This document shows positions 9,177 to 18,102 of a stretch of 64,000 nt of DNA, piece after piece (position 1 is the first letter of the stretch; each line of letters opens with the position of its first letter). The stretch spans positions 867,501-931,500 of the forward strand of contig JAHCHX010000001.1 in NCBI GenBank assembly GCA_026129545.1. The letters are read 5' to 3'. Made by a program: the position numbers and the translations under genes. The notes beneath the pieces were generated by a model. That model ran no database searches. It saw nothing but the letters and a program-made list of their open reading frames with translations, and was not told where the DNA came from. Origin of the DNA: Saprospiraceae bacterium (lineage in GTDB: Bacteria > Bacteroidota > Bacteroidia > Chitinophagales > Saprospiraceae).

Positions 9177-9473
9177 TTAGTCGTGTGAATCAATCATTTT
9201 TGGCACCCTGAAGTAAGCCCCATCGTGCTTAGGCGCATTTTGCAAACATTCGCTTTGGGGCAGTTGATGAGCGATTTCGTCCTCTCTGAGCCGGGTTGTT
9301 TCGGCGTTCAGATAAATCAACGGCTCCACCGTATCGGTATCCAACGCGCGCAAAGTGTCCACCATGTCGAGGATGCGCTGGAGGTCGCCCGTCAGCTTTC
9401 GGCGCTCGGTGGCATCCAGTCGCAAGCGGGCCAGTTTTTCGAGCCTCGAAATAAGCGCATCGTCAATATGCAT
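9177..9473 (-). CDS. gatC: Asp-tRNA(Asn)/Glu-tRNA(Gln) amidotransferase subunit C
   Basis: 98 residues from ATG 9473 (MHIDDALISRLEKLARLRLD). GatC helps assemble GatA with GatB in the complex that converts misacylated Glu-tRNA(Gln) or Asp-tRNA(Asn). Family marks are the N-terminal helix LEKLARLRLDATERRKLTGD, the middle DTLRALDTDTVEPLIY and the tail LREDEIAHQLPQ, AYFRVPKMID. gatA and gatB are not nearby, as is usual in Bacteroidota. It diverges from the nucleoside kinase gene. The frame extends 56 codons further upstream, but the family N-terminus fits 9473. Confidence 0.88.
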   Translation of the reverse strand: MHIDDALISRLEKLARLRLDATERRKLTGDLQRILDMVDTLRALDTDTVEPLIYLNAETTRLREDEIAHQLPQSECLQNAPKHDGAYFRVPKMIDSHD

Positions 9474-9625
9474 GGAAAAAGGATAGAAGTTTGTTGCTTG
9501 TTGTTCGTTGAAAGGGGGGCATGGCTCGTTGAAAGGAAATTGCGCTGTGCGCTGGTTTTTGATTTTTGAAAGAAAATGTTGGTAAAAAACGGGCAATGTT
9601 GGACAAACAACGAAACCCGTCATCT

Positions 9626-9633
9626 TACCTTCG
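9626..9633 (+). promoter_or_regulatory. Possible -7 element TACCTTCG
   Basis: TACCTTCG, one base from TAnnTTTG, 20 bases before the ATG at 9654. A TTG at 9599-9601 lies 24 bases upstream, slightly long for a -33 element. Confidence 0.4.
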
Positions 9634-9653
9634 CTGCGCACAAAAGTACAAAG

Positions 9654-10304
9654 ATGAATTCAGGTTTGCCCTCTGACAAAACACTTATCAAACACGTCGC
9701 GCTAGCTGGTAACATTGGCGCTGGCAAAACAACGCTCTGCGAAATCCTAGCTCGTCATTTTGGATGGGATGTACACTACGAAGACACAGAGAACAACCCC
9801 TACCTCTCCGATTTTTATCTGGACATGAAACGCTGGTCGTTCAATCTTCAGGTGTTCTTCCTCTCCAGCCGCTACCAACAAATGCTGCGCATCCAGCAAG
9901 GCAACCGAACGGTGGTGCAAGACCGCACGATTTATGAGGATGCCTACATTTTTGCGCCCAATCTCGCCGACATGGGGCTGATGGAGCGCCGCGATTTTGA
10001 AAATTATACCACACTGTTTCAATCCATCATCTCGCAAATCAAAGCGCCCGACCTGCTTATCTACCTCAAGGCCAGCATTCCCACACTGGTGGAGCATATT
10101 CAAAGCCGGGGCCGCGACTACGAAGGCAGCATCAGCATCGAATACCTCAAACGCCTCAACGAACGCTACGACAACTGGATTGGCAACTACCACGAAGGCC
10201 GCTTGTTGGTCATCAATGTGGACCAATTTGACTTTTCCAACAATCAAGCCCACGCGGCCAACGTATTGGAAATGGTGCAAGCCGAGCTGCACGGCCTGTT
10301 CTGA
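9654..10304 (+). CDS. Deoxynucleoside kinase
   Basis: 216 residues from ATG 9654. It phosphorylates deoxynucleosides (deoxyadenosine/deoxyguanosine-type in bacteria) for dNTP salvage in the cytoplasm. P-loop GNIGAGKTT at 19-27, the substrate-side YEDTENNPYLSDFY at 42-55, the DRTIYED motif at 90-96 (D-R-S/T family signature) and the LID-like SRGRDYEGSIS. Length matches bacterial dNKs. The ORF can be extended upstream, but those codons lack family similarity and overlap the promoter. It is followed 27 bases later by ppc, so the two may be cotranscribed. Confidence 0.9.
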   Translation: MNSGLPSDKTLIKHVALAGNIGAGKTTLCEILARHFGWDVHYEDTENNPYLSDFYLDMKRWSFNLQVFFLSSRYQQMLRIQQGNRTVVQDRTIYEDAYIFAPNLADMGLMERRDFENYTTLFQSIISQIKAPDLLIYLKASIPTLVEHIQSRGRDYEGSISIEYLKRLNERYDNWIGNYHEGRLLVINVDQFDFSNNQAHAANVLEMVQAELHGLF

Positions 10305-10331
10305 ATTTCCTGACGCACAAACTTTGAGGTT

Positions 10332-12911
10332 ATGAACGTTGACACTCCCTCCGGGCTGCTTTTTCACACTTACAACAGCCTATTCTTGAGCCTACCCTTC
10401 AAAGGCATCCAACAAACGGGCACACACCTCGCGCTCTTTGCGGCACACTGCAAAGAAAAGTTTGAAGCAGGGGAAAGCCCCGTCGTCATCGTGGAGTCGT
10501 TTTGGGAAAGTTTCCCCAAAGAGGCGTCGGCTGAAAATGGGTTGATGGCGCTCCTGCTTTCCTTTGTGCAATACGCCGAACGCCAAGTCGTGCTGTTCGA
10601 CTCCGTGGAGGATGCGCTGTTTGCTCAAACACACGACATGGGAGGCGTGGGGTCGTTGAAGCATCTGTTCACGCGCTTGGATTCGGTGCACTCAAAACAA
10701 AAACTGCTCGACAAAATTCGCAGCTACAGCCTTCGATTCGTTTTGACCGCTCACCCCACACAGTTTTATCCCGGCAAGGTGCTGGGCATCATCAATGACT
10801 TGGGCAAAGAGATACAAAGCCAGGATTTGGAACGTATCCGCCTGATGCTCATTCAGCTGGGGAAAACCTCTTTTCTCAATCGCGAAAAACCCACCCCCTA
10901 CGATGAGGCCATCAGCCTCGGCTGGTACCTCGAAAATGTGCTTTACAGCACCCTGCCCGATGTCTTGTTCAGGCTCTTGAAAGGGCTGGGGCAGGATGTG
11001 CTCACGTTCGAAAACCCGCAACTGCTGGCACTTGGCTTCTGGCCGGGCGGCGACCGCGATGGCAACCCCTACGTCACTGCCGACATTACCGACTTGGTGG
11101 CTCAACGCCTGCGAGAGGGCACGCTCCGCTGCTACTACCGCGACATCCGGCAGCTTCGCCGACGATTGACTTTCCGCAGCGTGGAGGATTTCATCACCAC
11201 CGCAGAAAGAAAAATCTATAACACGCTTTACAAACCCAATTCAGAGGAGGGGGCATTTTATCCCAATTGCGATGCGCTTTTGAGCGAGCTGGCTCAAGCT
11301 AGCGCGGCGCTGGAGAATGACCCCGATAGCGACAAGCTCGGCGATTTCAAAGACCGCCTCGACCGTTTCACGCTCAAAGTGAGAGTGTTCGGCTTTCATT
11401 TTGCCAGTCTCGATATTCGGCAAGATAGCCGCAAACACGGCGAAGTGTGGCATACGATTATGAAAACCAAAAACACGCGAGATGCCGACGAATATCAAAG
11501 CGGTGATGAGCCAACGAAGATTAACCGACTGCTGACGGCTCAATATCATCTCGACGAAAACGATTTTGCAGATTCGTTTGTGAAGGAAACAATCCGCTCG
11601 TTCCGCGTCATAGGAACCATACAGGCAAGAAATGGCGAGCTAGGCTGCCATCGTTACATCATCAGCAACTGTCAAAGTGCCCTGAACGTGATTGAGGTGC
11701 TTGCTCTGGCCAAACTCATCCTTCGCCCACACGTCCACGACCCTGTTCCCCTCGATGTCGTCCCGCTTTTCGAGACGATAGACGACCTGAAAGTTTGTGA
11801 CGAAATCATGCGCACGCTTTACAGCAACCAGCACTACGCCAGCCATTTGGCGGCGCGGGGCAACATCCAACATATCATGCTCGGCTTCTCGGACGGCACC
11901 AAAGATGGGGGATACCTTCGAGCCAATTGGAGTATCTATCGCGCCAAGAAATCGCTCACACAGGTAAGCCGGGAGTTTGGCATCACCGCCATATTTTTTG
12001 ATGGACGCGGGGGGCCACCGGGACGCGGCGGAGGCAACAACGCCAGCTACTATGCCGCGCAAGGCACCGATATTGAGAACCAAGCCATCCATGTGACGAT
12101 ACAGGGCCAAACGGTCAGCAGCACTTATGGTACGCGGGCATCGGCAGCCTACAACATCGAGCGACTACTGACGGCTGGGTTGGAAAATCATCTCTTCCCC
12201 AATGCGGAGCGAGTCCTTGACGAAGACGCTCGCCAGCTGCTCGACGAACTTGCCGACGAAGCTTACAAGGCTTATCTAAAACTGAAAAAACACCCGGAGT
12301 TTGTCGCCTATTTGGAAAATATGACCCCGCTGAAATGGTACGGCGATACCAACATTGCCAGTCGCCCCACCAAGCGAAAGGAAGAAGGGCATTTGAAGTT
12401 GGAGGATTTGCGAGCCATTCCGTTTGTGGGCGCTTGGGCGCAAATGAAGCAAAACGTGCCGGGCTACCACGGGGTGGGGGCTGCTATTCGGCAGCTTATG
12501 GAATCGAAAAAAGACGAGGTGCATCAGCTCTATCAACGCTCCCTCTTTTTCCGAACGCTGTTGGAGAACTCGATGCAGGCACTGTTGAAATCAAACTTCA
12601 ACGTGACCCGGCATTTGCAAGACCACCCGCGATTTGGCGAGTTTTGGAAAATGCTGCAAGCTGAATATGTGCTGACCTGCGAAGTGCTTCAAGCACTTTC
12701 CGGCCAGAAACATTTGCTTGCCAACAACCCCCAATCGCGCAACAGCGTGCTGGCCCGCGAGGAAATTGTGTTGCCGCTCATCGCCATTCAACAGTTCGCA
12801 TTACAAAAATTGCAGGATGACGCGCTGGGAATGGAAGAGGCCGAGACTTACAGAAAATTAGTGCTGCGCGCCATGTTTGGCATTATCAATGCGGCCCGCA
12901 ATGCGGCGTAG
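10332..12911 (+). CDS. ppc: Phosphoenolpyruvate carboxylase
   Basis: 859 residues. It adds bicarbonate to PEP to form oxaloacetate, refilling the TCA cycle. Catalytic signatures are present: LTAHPTQ with His141, FWPGGDRDGNPYVTADIT, FHFASLDIRQDSRKH, GFSDGTKDGGYLRANW near 516 and FDGRGGPPGRGGGN near 555, where the canonical form is FHGRGGxxGRGGGP. The Phe-Asp in place of Phe-His before GRGG is a noticeable substitution, and the final Pro is Asn. The C-terminus ends in NAARNAA instead of the usual NTG; both points suggest a divergent Bacteroidota branch of the family. The stop codon lies inside a perfect inverted repeat. Confidence 0.93.
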   Translation: MNVDTPSGLLFHTYNSLFLSLPFKGIQQTGTHLALFAAHCKEKFEAGESPVVIVESFWESFPKEASAENGLMALLLSFVQYAERQVVLFDSVEDALFAQTHDMGGVGSLKHLFTRLDSVHSKQKLLDKIRSYSLRFVLTAHPTQFYPGKVLGIINDLGKEIQSQDLERIRLMLIQLGKTSFLNREKPTPYDEAISLGWYLENVLYSTLPDVLFRLLKGLGQDVLTFENPQLLALGFWPGGDRDGNPYVTADITDLVAQRLREGTLRCYYRDIRQLRRRLTFRSVEDFITTAERKIYNTLYKPNSEEGAFYPNCDALLSELAQASAALENDPDSDKLGDFKDRLDRFTLKVRVFGFHFASLDIRQDSRKHGEVWHTIMKTKNTRDADEYQSGDEPTKINRLLTAQYHLDENDFADSFVKETIRSFRVIGTIQARNGELGCHRYIISNCQSALNVIEVLALAKLILRPHVHDPVPLDVVPLFETIDDLKVCDEIMRTLYSNQHYASHLAARGNIQHIMLGFSDGTKDGGYLRANWSIYRAKKSLTQVSREFGITAIFFDGRGGPPGRGGGNNASYYAAQGTDIENQAIHVTIQGQTVSSTYGTRASAAYNIERLLTAGLENHLFPNAERVLDEDARQLLDELADEAYKAYLKLKKHPEFVAYLENMTPLKWYGDTNIASRPTKRKEEGHLKLEDLRAIPFVGAWAQMKQNVPGYHGVGAAIRQLMESKKDEVHQLYQRSLFFRTLLENSMQALLKSNFNVTRHLQDHPRFGEFWKMLQAEYVLTCEVLQALSGQKHLLANNPQSRNSVLAREEIVLPLIAIQQFALQKLQDDALGMEEAETYRKLVLRAMFGIINAARNAA

Positions 12912-12970
12912 GGGTTGAAAGGCCTACTTGGCCGCTTCGCTTGGCCGGGCAGGCCTTTCAACCCCTACGC
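12906..12970. terminator. Perfect 20-bp inverted repeat between convergent genes
   Basis: The left arm 12906-12925 (GCGTAGGGGTTGAAAGGCCT) is an exact reverse complement of 12951-12970, with a 25-base GC-rich loop. It contains the ppc stop codon (12909-12911) and ends 5 bases before the stop of the convergent 12975 gene. There is no T-run, so it is either a two-way terminator of unusual type or an RNA stability structure. Confidence 0.7.
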
Positions 12971-12974
12971 CCCT

Positions 12975-15900
12975 TTACTCCTTCTTCCTTCCCGCCCTCA
13001 CACGATTGACGAACGCATCGGCCAATGAGGGGTTGGCGGGCACTATCTCGTAAATTTCCCCATCGGGCATTTTGATTTGGGTCTCTTTGGCTTTCAGGCC
13101 GAGCAAGGCATCGTTGAAGCGTGTGCTGCTCGACACCACGTTGAGCGCACCCGCTTGGTAGCCAAAGAAATACCACAAGTCGGAAGAGGCCTTGATGTAA
13201 AGATAGAAACGGTCGTCTTTGCTGCTTGAGGGAGCGGCAGCAGTGGCGGCGCGTTCTTCCTCTTTTGTTTTCTTTTCCTTTTTGTCGCTTTTGCCGGATT
13301 CCTCTTCACCTTCCGTTTCTTCCTCTTCCTCGTCGGGGGTGCTGCTGGGCGAAGGCATCACAAAACCGCCGGGCATTTTGTATTCCACGAAGATGTTCAG
13401 CACTTTGCCGAACAACTCACCGTTGAGCGCCACGAGCGGTATGCGGTCTTCGAGGCTGAGAAACGATTGGTACTCGTCGTTCCAAATGACCGGGTGGCGT
13501 CCCAACACAAATGCGTACTTGTTGTCTTTTTTGGGCAAGATGATGAGGTTGTTGGTCAGGTTGGCGAGCATTTCCGGCAGCTCCTTGTCGTCGCTGATGA
13601 ATTCGCTCACCGCAGGCTGGTAGAAGGTTGGGTTCGTGTTGTATATCGCGGCCGGGGCATCGAAGCTGGAGGCCTTGATGTCGTTGACCATTATTTCCAT
13701 CAGCGCCTTCGGGATGGTTATTTCCACGCCTGTCATAAATTCTCCAGTCACGGTGTGGAACACGGAATCGGGCTTGTTGAAATCCGACTTGAGGCGCCCG
13801 GAAGTGGTCAGTTTCATGTATTTCAACTCGGAGCCGATGCTGAGTCGTCCTTCGCCCTGCACGATGCCCGTGCGGTTGTCAAAAATCATCTTGGCCCCGC
13901 GGAGGGTTGTCTCAGCCACTTTGGCAGAGTCGCCGTAGGTGAAGCGGTCGTTTTTGGCGTCGTATTTCAGCACGCCCGTGCAGTTGAGTATGGCGCGGTC
14001 AACGCGGTTGTAGGCGGGAAGCAAAATGCGTGGGTATAGCTCGCCTTGGTTGCGCGACAGATAGAAGCCTGTCACCAATGGGTTGCCTTCTTCGTCCTTT
14101 GCGCCCACGATACGGATGATGGGGTTGGTGCGGTCCACCTGCGCATTGATGCTGAACCAGTTTCTGCCCGGCAGCTTGTCGGCTTCCATTTTGGCGAAAC
14201 CATTGAAGCGCAGGTTGCGCTGGTTGGCCTTGAGGATAATCTCGCCTTTGAACAAGGTTTTGACATCCATGCGGAAACTGTCCTCTGCCGTCACGTTGCC
14301 GCTGGCAGAAGTAAGCACGTTTTTGGTAGCGTTGCTGCCGGGGCCGCGGCGTTCGCCCACGATGTCGTTGAAGAACACTTCTTGGTTGTAGCCGAAGATG
14401 TTGTATTCGTAGTAGCCGGATGCCTTGTAGAGTTTTTTGCCAAGGATGTCCACCGTGGCGCGGTTGATGGTGTGATATTGGTTCACCGTGTCGGCCACGA
14501 TGCGTGCGTTGGTGAGCTGTTTCATCTTGCCACCCGGCTCGATGATGATGTCCGCCGAATCGGGATAGATGTATGCATCGGCGGATTTGATGACCTCGTT
14601 GCCGCCTATGGTCAAGTAGTTGGTTTTCAGGTCGTAGAAGGCTGTTTTTCCCGTAAATGAAAGCGTGTCTTGGTCAGGGTCAATCGAGACGAAACTACCC
14701 GGTTTTTTCGGGTCTGCTTTGAATTCGATGGTTTTTTGCCGCATATCCCAAGTGAACTCGTTCATCGAGGTACGATACTGGTCGAGCGGCAGGGTAGTGG
14801 TGGCGTTTTCGGTGTTGGCCTTGAAGTGACCGATTTGTTTGTCGAAATCCAATTCGCCGTCAATGTTGCGCGAGTCGAAGGCAAAGCCCGCGCCATCCAG
14901 CGATTTGATTTGGAGGTCGGCTGTGTCGGCACTGGCTTGGAAAGGCCCGTAAGAAATGAGCTTGGAGGTAAGGATACCTTCCGACCACTCGAATACACCC
15001 GTGCCTTTCAGACCAGAAGGCGTGAGGATAAGGGTGCCTTTGTGGAAATAATTGGGTTTTTTGAACAACTCGAAGTCCTTGGCCTTGCTCTCCACATACA
15101 TGGAGTCTTTGAATGGCAGCCAGTTCACCGACACGTTTTCGCCTTGCGCTTGTGGCACCTTCACCGCTCCCGCGCGGTCTTCCTCCATGAAGAATTTCCT
15201 GGCGGTGCCGGTCGTCTGTTTTGGGCGAAAAATCAAGTCTTCCGATTCGATGTTGGCGGTGAGGTATTCCAGCTTGCCCCGACCCAAAAAGCCTTTGTTG
15301 CTGAGGTCCAACTCGCCTGTGTAATTCCCTTTTTTGGAATAGGTGGGGTAGCCTGTGGGGGGCGTTTTGTGGACAAAGCCGAACGATTTGTCCTCGTCGC
15401 GCACCACGATGGTTTCTTTAAATGAGGGAAAAATGGTGGCCGGAAACATCTCGCCTTTGAACTTCAACTGCTCTTTGGTGTAGCTATCCAACCCATTGAA
15501 AGAGAAGGGGTCGAGCTTGAAATAAAAAGAGTCGCGGGTGTAAACGCCCTTCTGGATTTGAGGGTTGTCGTAAAACACGAACGAGTGCTTTTTAGCCTGC
15601 AAGGAAGGGAACATGGCGAGGTCTTCTTTGCCGGACTTGTTGTTGGGCGCGTCCACTAGCAGCACGCCCGACACCAGCTCCACAGTTGAGTTCATCGCGT
15701 TGGCAATTGGCTGGCCGTTTTTGTCCAAATCACCGGTGGGCAGGTAGAAGTCCATGTGGCGCACCGAGTCGAAGTTGATTTGGAATTGCTGGTATTTGAA
15801 TTCCATATCCGACCCTTCGAAGAGCACCATGCCCGCGTACAGTCGCCCGCCAAAACGCATGTCTCTGTCTTTCAGCAGGGTAAATTCGTTGTTGTAAGGA

Positions 15901-17681
15901 ATGAGCGCCACTTTTTGCCGGTTGCTGAGTTCGATTTTTTTCACGTCGCGCACATGGGTTTCTTTTGTCTTCAGGTCGAGGCGGGCGTTGGCGTTGGCAC
16001 TGGTGGACTCGATGTTGATGCCGTCGTAGTCGCGCTTGCCTTGGCTGGCGAGGGCGTAGTGAATGAGTTTGTCGCGGAGCTCTATCTGGTGCCGGTCGAA
16101 GTAATAGTTGATGAAGCCCTCGCGCACCAGCTCGGCCAATAGGGTCTGGATGCTGGAGTAGTCGAATTTGGGATTGATGCGGCGCGCATACTCGTCGTCC
16201 GACACGAGCCGCCCGTTGTCCTCCTTGTCTTGGTCGCTTTCAAGCCAAGTGATGTAGAGCGTCGAGATGGGGTTTTGACTGGCGATGTGCTGCATTTTGT
16301 TGTAGTCCGCCATGTCGAAGTGGTTGCTGCTCTCGAAGGAGATTTTTTGTTCCACCCCTTTGCCCGTGCCGGCACGAGCACCGATTTCGAGCGAATCGCG
16401 GTTGAGATACCAAGCGATGCGGTCGGTGTTCAGGTTCATGTTGTAGAAGGAGGAAAAGAACGGGTTGCGTTCCGAGCCTTTGTTGCCGCGAGTCAAGCTG
16501 ATGACCTGCGCCGGGATGTCATAGCGCAAGTCCACGGCAGGGTGGAAAAGGCTGTCCTCGTCCATGTACAGTTTGGCGTTTACGCCCTCTGCCACGATGT
16601 TCTGCTCGCGCTTGATGATGAATAGCGGCCCGGTGCCAAAGAACACTTTCTTCCGTTTCTTGTCATACACCGTCACTTGGGCAGGCTCGTTGCCCGAACC
16701 ATACCCATAAAGCGAGCTGCCATGCAGGCGGAAACCCCCGAAGTACTCCACACCCTCGCCTATTTTTGTGATTTTCAATTTTTTATCAAAAGACTCAAAA
16801 CGTGGAAACTGCGTGGCACCAGCCTTGTTGCCCACCACGATGTTGTGCTCAAATTTGCCGGCAATGCTGCCTCCCGGAAAATACAGCGGGTAGTACATCA
16901 TGGCGCTGTCGCATTGGAACAAGGGCTTGATAGATTCCACCTTGTATTCGGTCAGTTTCACGAACACGCTCGAGTCCAGTCCGGCTTCTGCCCAAGTGAC
17001 CTTTCCCCCGCTTCCGCGCCACAGGTTTTCAAAAGGCGAATAACTGCCCGACGTGTTGAAAATGATGATGGAGTCCTGTTTGCGCACCCCAATGAGGTCC
17101 ACGTTTTCGCAGCGCATCTGTGGCTGCTTGTCGTTGTATTCAAAATGAAACTTGCCCCCCCTGATTTTCCAAGTCACGGAGCCGCCCTCGCCACTTTTGA
17201 GGGCGCGTTGCTCAAGGAAGTCCACCGAAAATTCGAGGAACTGGCTGATGGGCTTGGTACGTCCTTTTTCCACGCCTCCGATGGCTTCTTCGGCGAGGGT
17301 GTGCCAACGATTGAACAAGGTGGTGTCCGGGTCGCTCTTTGCAGCTGACACGGCGTTCACATAGTTTTTGAAATAGGGGAAAGGAGTGAGCTTGAAACCA
17401 TCGACCAACAGGTTCGACATGGCGACGACGCGCCTCATGTCCTGCTCGCTGAACACGTTGGCCTTGAATTTTTTCTTGAAAACCGAAAAAGCCTCTTCCA
17501 TGTCGGGACGCTTGGAGGCAGTCATGAATTGGCCCAATTTGTCCACGAATTCATTGGGGTTTTCCGGGAATTTGGATGCAGCCGGTGTTTGGGCCAGCAG
17601 GGTGCTGGGGAGCGCAAGCCCGAGGCCAATGGCGAGAACAACGATGGTGCGAAGTAAGGCGGAGTAGTATGAGTGTTTCAT
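12975..17681 (-). CDS. Very large exported protein of unknown function
   Basis: 1568 residues with a signal peptide (SALLRTIVVLAIGLGLALPSTLLAQ). After a helical N-terminal part (about 35-165) the chain is mostly repeated beta-strand segments, for example GKFHFEYNDKQPQMRCENVD, GRLYAGMVLFEGSDMEFKYQ, ADAYIYPDSADIIIEPGGKM and KMIFDNRTGIVQGEGRLSIG. These recall OstA/LptA-like or other beta-taco repeats that describe layered lipid-binding grooves, but no family match is certain. Near the C-terminus is a charged stretch of Glu, Lys and Ser (about 1445-1490), followed by a folded segment (DRFYLYIKASSDLWYFFGYQ). No lipobox, T9SS domain or terminal membrane helix. It is monocistronic. I do not know its function; periplasmic or outer-membrane-associated location is inferred. 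Confidence 0.85.
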   Translation of the reverse strand: MKHSYYSALLRTIVVLAIGLGLALPSTLLAQTPAASKFPENPNEFVDKLGQFMTASKRPDMEEAFSVFKKKFKANVFSEQDMRRVVAMSNLLVDGFKLTPFPYFKNYVNAVSAAKSDPDTTLFNRWHTLAEEAIGGVEKGRTKPISQFLEFSVDFLEQRALKSGEGGSVTWKIRGGKFHFEYNDKQPQMRCENVDLIGVRKQDSIIIFNTSGSYSPFENLWRGSGGKVTWAEAGLDSSVFVKLTEYKVESIKPLFQCDSAMMYYPLYFPGGSIAGKFEHNIVVGNKAGATQFPRFESFDKKLKITKIGEGVEYFGGFRLHGSSLYGYGSGNEPAQVTVYDKKRKKVFFGTGPLFIIKREQNIVAEGVNAKLYMDEDSLFHPAVDLRYDIPAQVISLTRGNKGSERNPFFSSFYNMNLNTDRIAWYLNRDSLEIGARAGTGKGVEQKISFESSNHFDMADYNKMQHIASQNPISTLYITWLESDQDKEDNGRLVSDDEYARRINPKFDYSSIQTLLAELVREGFINYYFDRHQIELRDKLIHYALASQGKRDYDGINIESTSANANARLDLKTKETHVRDVKKIELSNRQKVALIPYNNEFTLLKDRDMRFGGRLYAGMVLFEGSDMEFKYQQFQINFDSVRHMDFYLPTGDLDKNGQPIANAMNSTVELVSGVLLVDAPNNKSGKEDLAMFPSLQAKKHSFVFYDNPQIQKGVYTRDSFYFKLDPFSFNGLDSYTKEQLKFKGEMFPATIFPSFKETIVVRDEDKSFGFVHKTPPTGYPTYSKKGNYTGELDLSNKGFLGRGKLEYLTANIESEDLIFRPKQTTGTARKFFMEEDRAGAVKVPQAQGENVSVNWLPFKDSMYVESKAKDFELFKKPNYFHKGTLILTPSGLKGTGVFEWSEGILTSKLISYGPFQASADTADLQIKSLDGAGFAFDSRNIDGELDFDKQIGHFKANTENATTTLPLDQYRTSMNEFTWDMRQKTIEFKADPKKPGSFVSIDPDQDTLSFTGKTAFYDLKTNYLTIGGNEVIKSADAYIYPDSADIIIEPGGKMKQLTNARIVADTVNQYHTINRATVDILGKKLYKASGYYEYNIFGYNQEVFFNDIVGERRGPGSNATKNVLTSASGNVTAEDSFRMDVKTLFKGEIILKANQRNLRFNGFAKMEADKLPGRNWFSINAQVDRTNPIIRIVGAKDEEGNPLVTGFYLSRNQGELYPRILLPAYNRVDRAILNCTGVLKYDAKNDRFTYGDSAKVAETTLRGAKMIFDNRTGIVQGEGRLSIGSELKYMKLTTSGRLKSDFNKPDSVFHTVTGEFMTGVEITIPKALMEIMVNDIKASSFDAPAAIYNTNPTFYQPAVSEFISDDKELPEMLANLTNNLIILPKKDNKYAFVLGRHPVIWNDEYQSFLSLEDRIPLVALNGELFGKVLNIFVEYKMPGGFVMPSPSSTPDEEEEETEGEEESGKSDKKEKKTKEEERAATAAAPSSSKDDRFYLYIKASSDLWYFFGYQAGALNVVSSSTRFNDALLGLKAKETQIKMPDGEIYEIVPANPSLADAFVNRVRAGRKKE

Positions 17682-17750
17682 CCTCTAAACTTTTAAAAAA
17701 TTCTTTTTCAGAGCATTTACCGAAATGCAGGGTTGATTCATTGAGCAGAG

Positions 17751-17795
17751 TGCCCTTGCCTCCATTGATGAGGGCAGGGCAATTTTGGTTTTTTT
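17751..17795 (+). terminator. Terminator-like hairpin upstream of the dockerin-like gene
   Basis: TGCCCTTGCC (17751-17760) pairs with GGGCAGGGCA (17772-17781) with one bulge; a T-run lies at 17789-17795. There is no + strand gene upstream, so it may end a short leader or a small RNA. Confidence 0.45.
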
Positions 17796-17848
17796 GACAC
17801 TGTTCGATAAATTTTCATGGAGATGCCGACGGCTTTGGAACGTCTAAG

Positions 17849-17881
17849 AGTTGCCGAACTTGCGTGTCGCGGCAACTTTTT
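17849..17881 (+). terminator. Second terminator-like hairpin, + strand
   Basis: AGTTGCCG (17849-17856) pairs perfectly with CGGCAACT (17870-17877) and is followed by TTTT. Lies 222 bases before the gene at 18103. Confidence 0.45.
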
Positions 17882-18102
17882 AACGGCTAAAATCAGGGCT
17901 TGGTGCAAAGATGCGTCATGTCGCTGAAAATTGGTTGGCCAAAGTGCGACGTTGCCGCCCAAAAAACATTTATCGGGGCAAAATCTGCCAACAAAGTATT
18001 TTTATACCCTCATTCCAATGTTGCTTAGATGTCATTTCGAGTGCAAACTCCTCTTTTTTAATCAGTTAAATCATTTCCCGATGGTTCAAAACGTACCTAC
18101 TC

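Larger units (their letters stand above)
17682..18102. other. Intergenic region between divergent genes with two + strand hairpins
   Basis: 421 bases between the 1568-residue protein gene and the first dockerin-like gene. It contains a 6-bp hairpin GCATTT-ACCG-AAATGC near 17714 and two larger terminator-like hairpins annotated separately. No ORF is supported. Confidence 0.6.

Noticed and set aside
9177..9641. Longer gatC (154 codons)
   Set aside because: The extra N-terminal codons overlap the divergent promoter of the kinase gene and do not match the family, which begins at MHIDD.
13467..15425. Chain of long + strand frames opposite the 1568-residue gene
   Set aside because: Mirror frames of a GC-biased coding sequence; no signal peptide, domain or promoter. 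The minus frame is continuous with a signal peptide.
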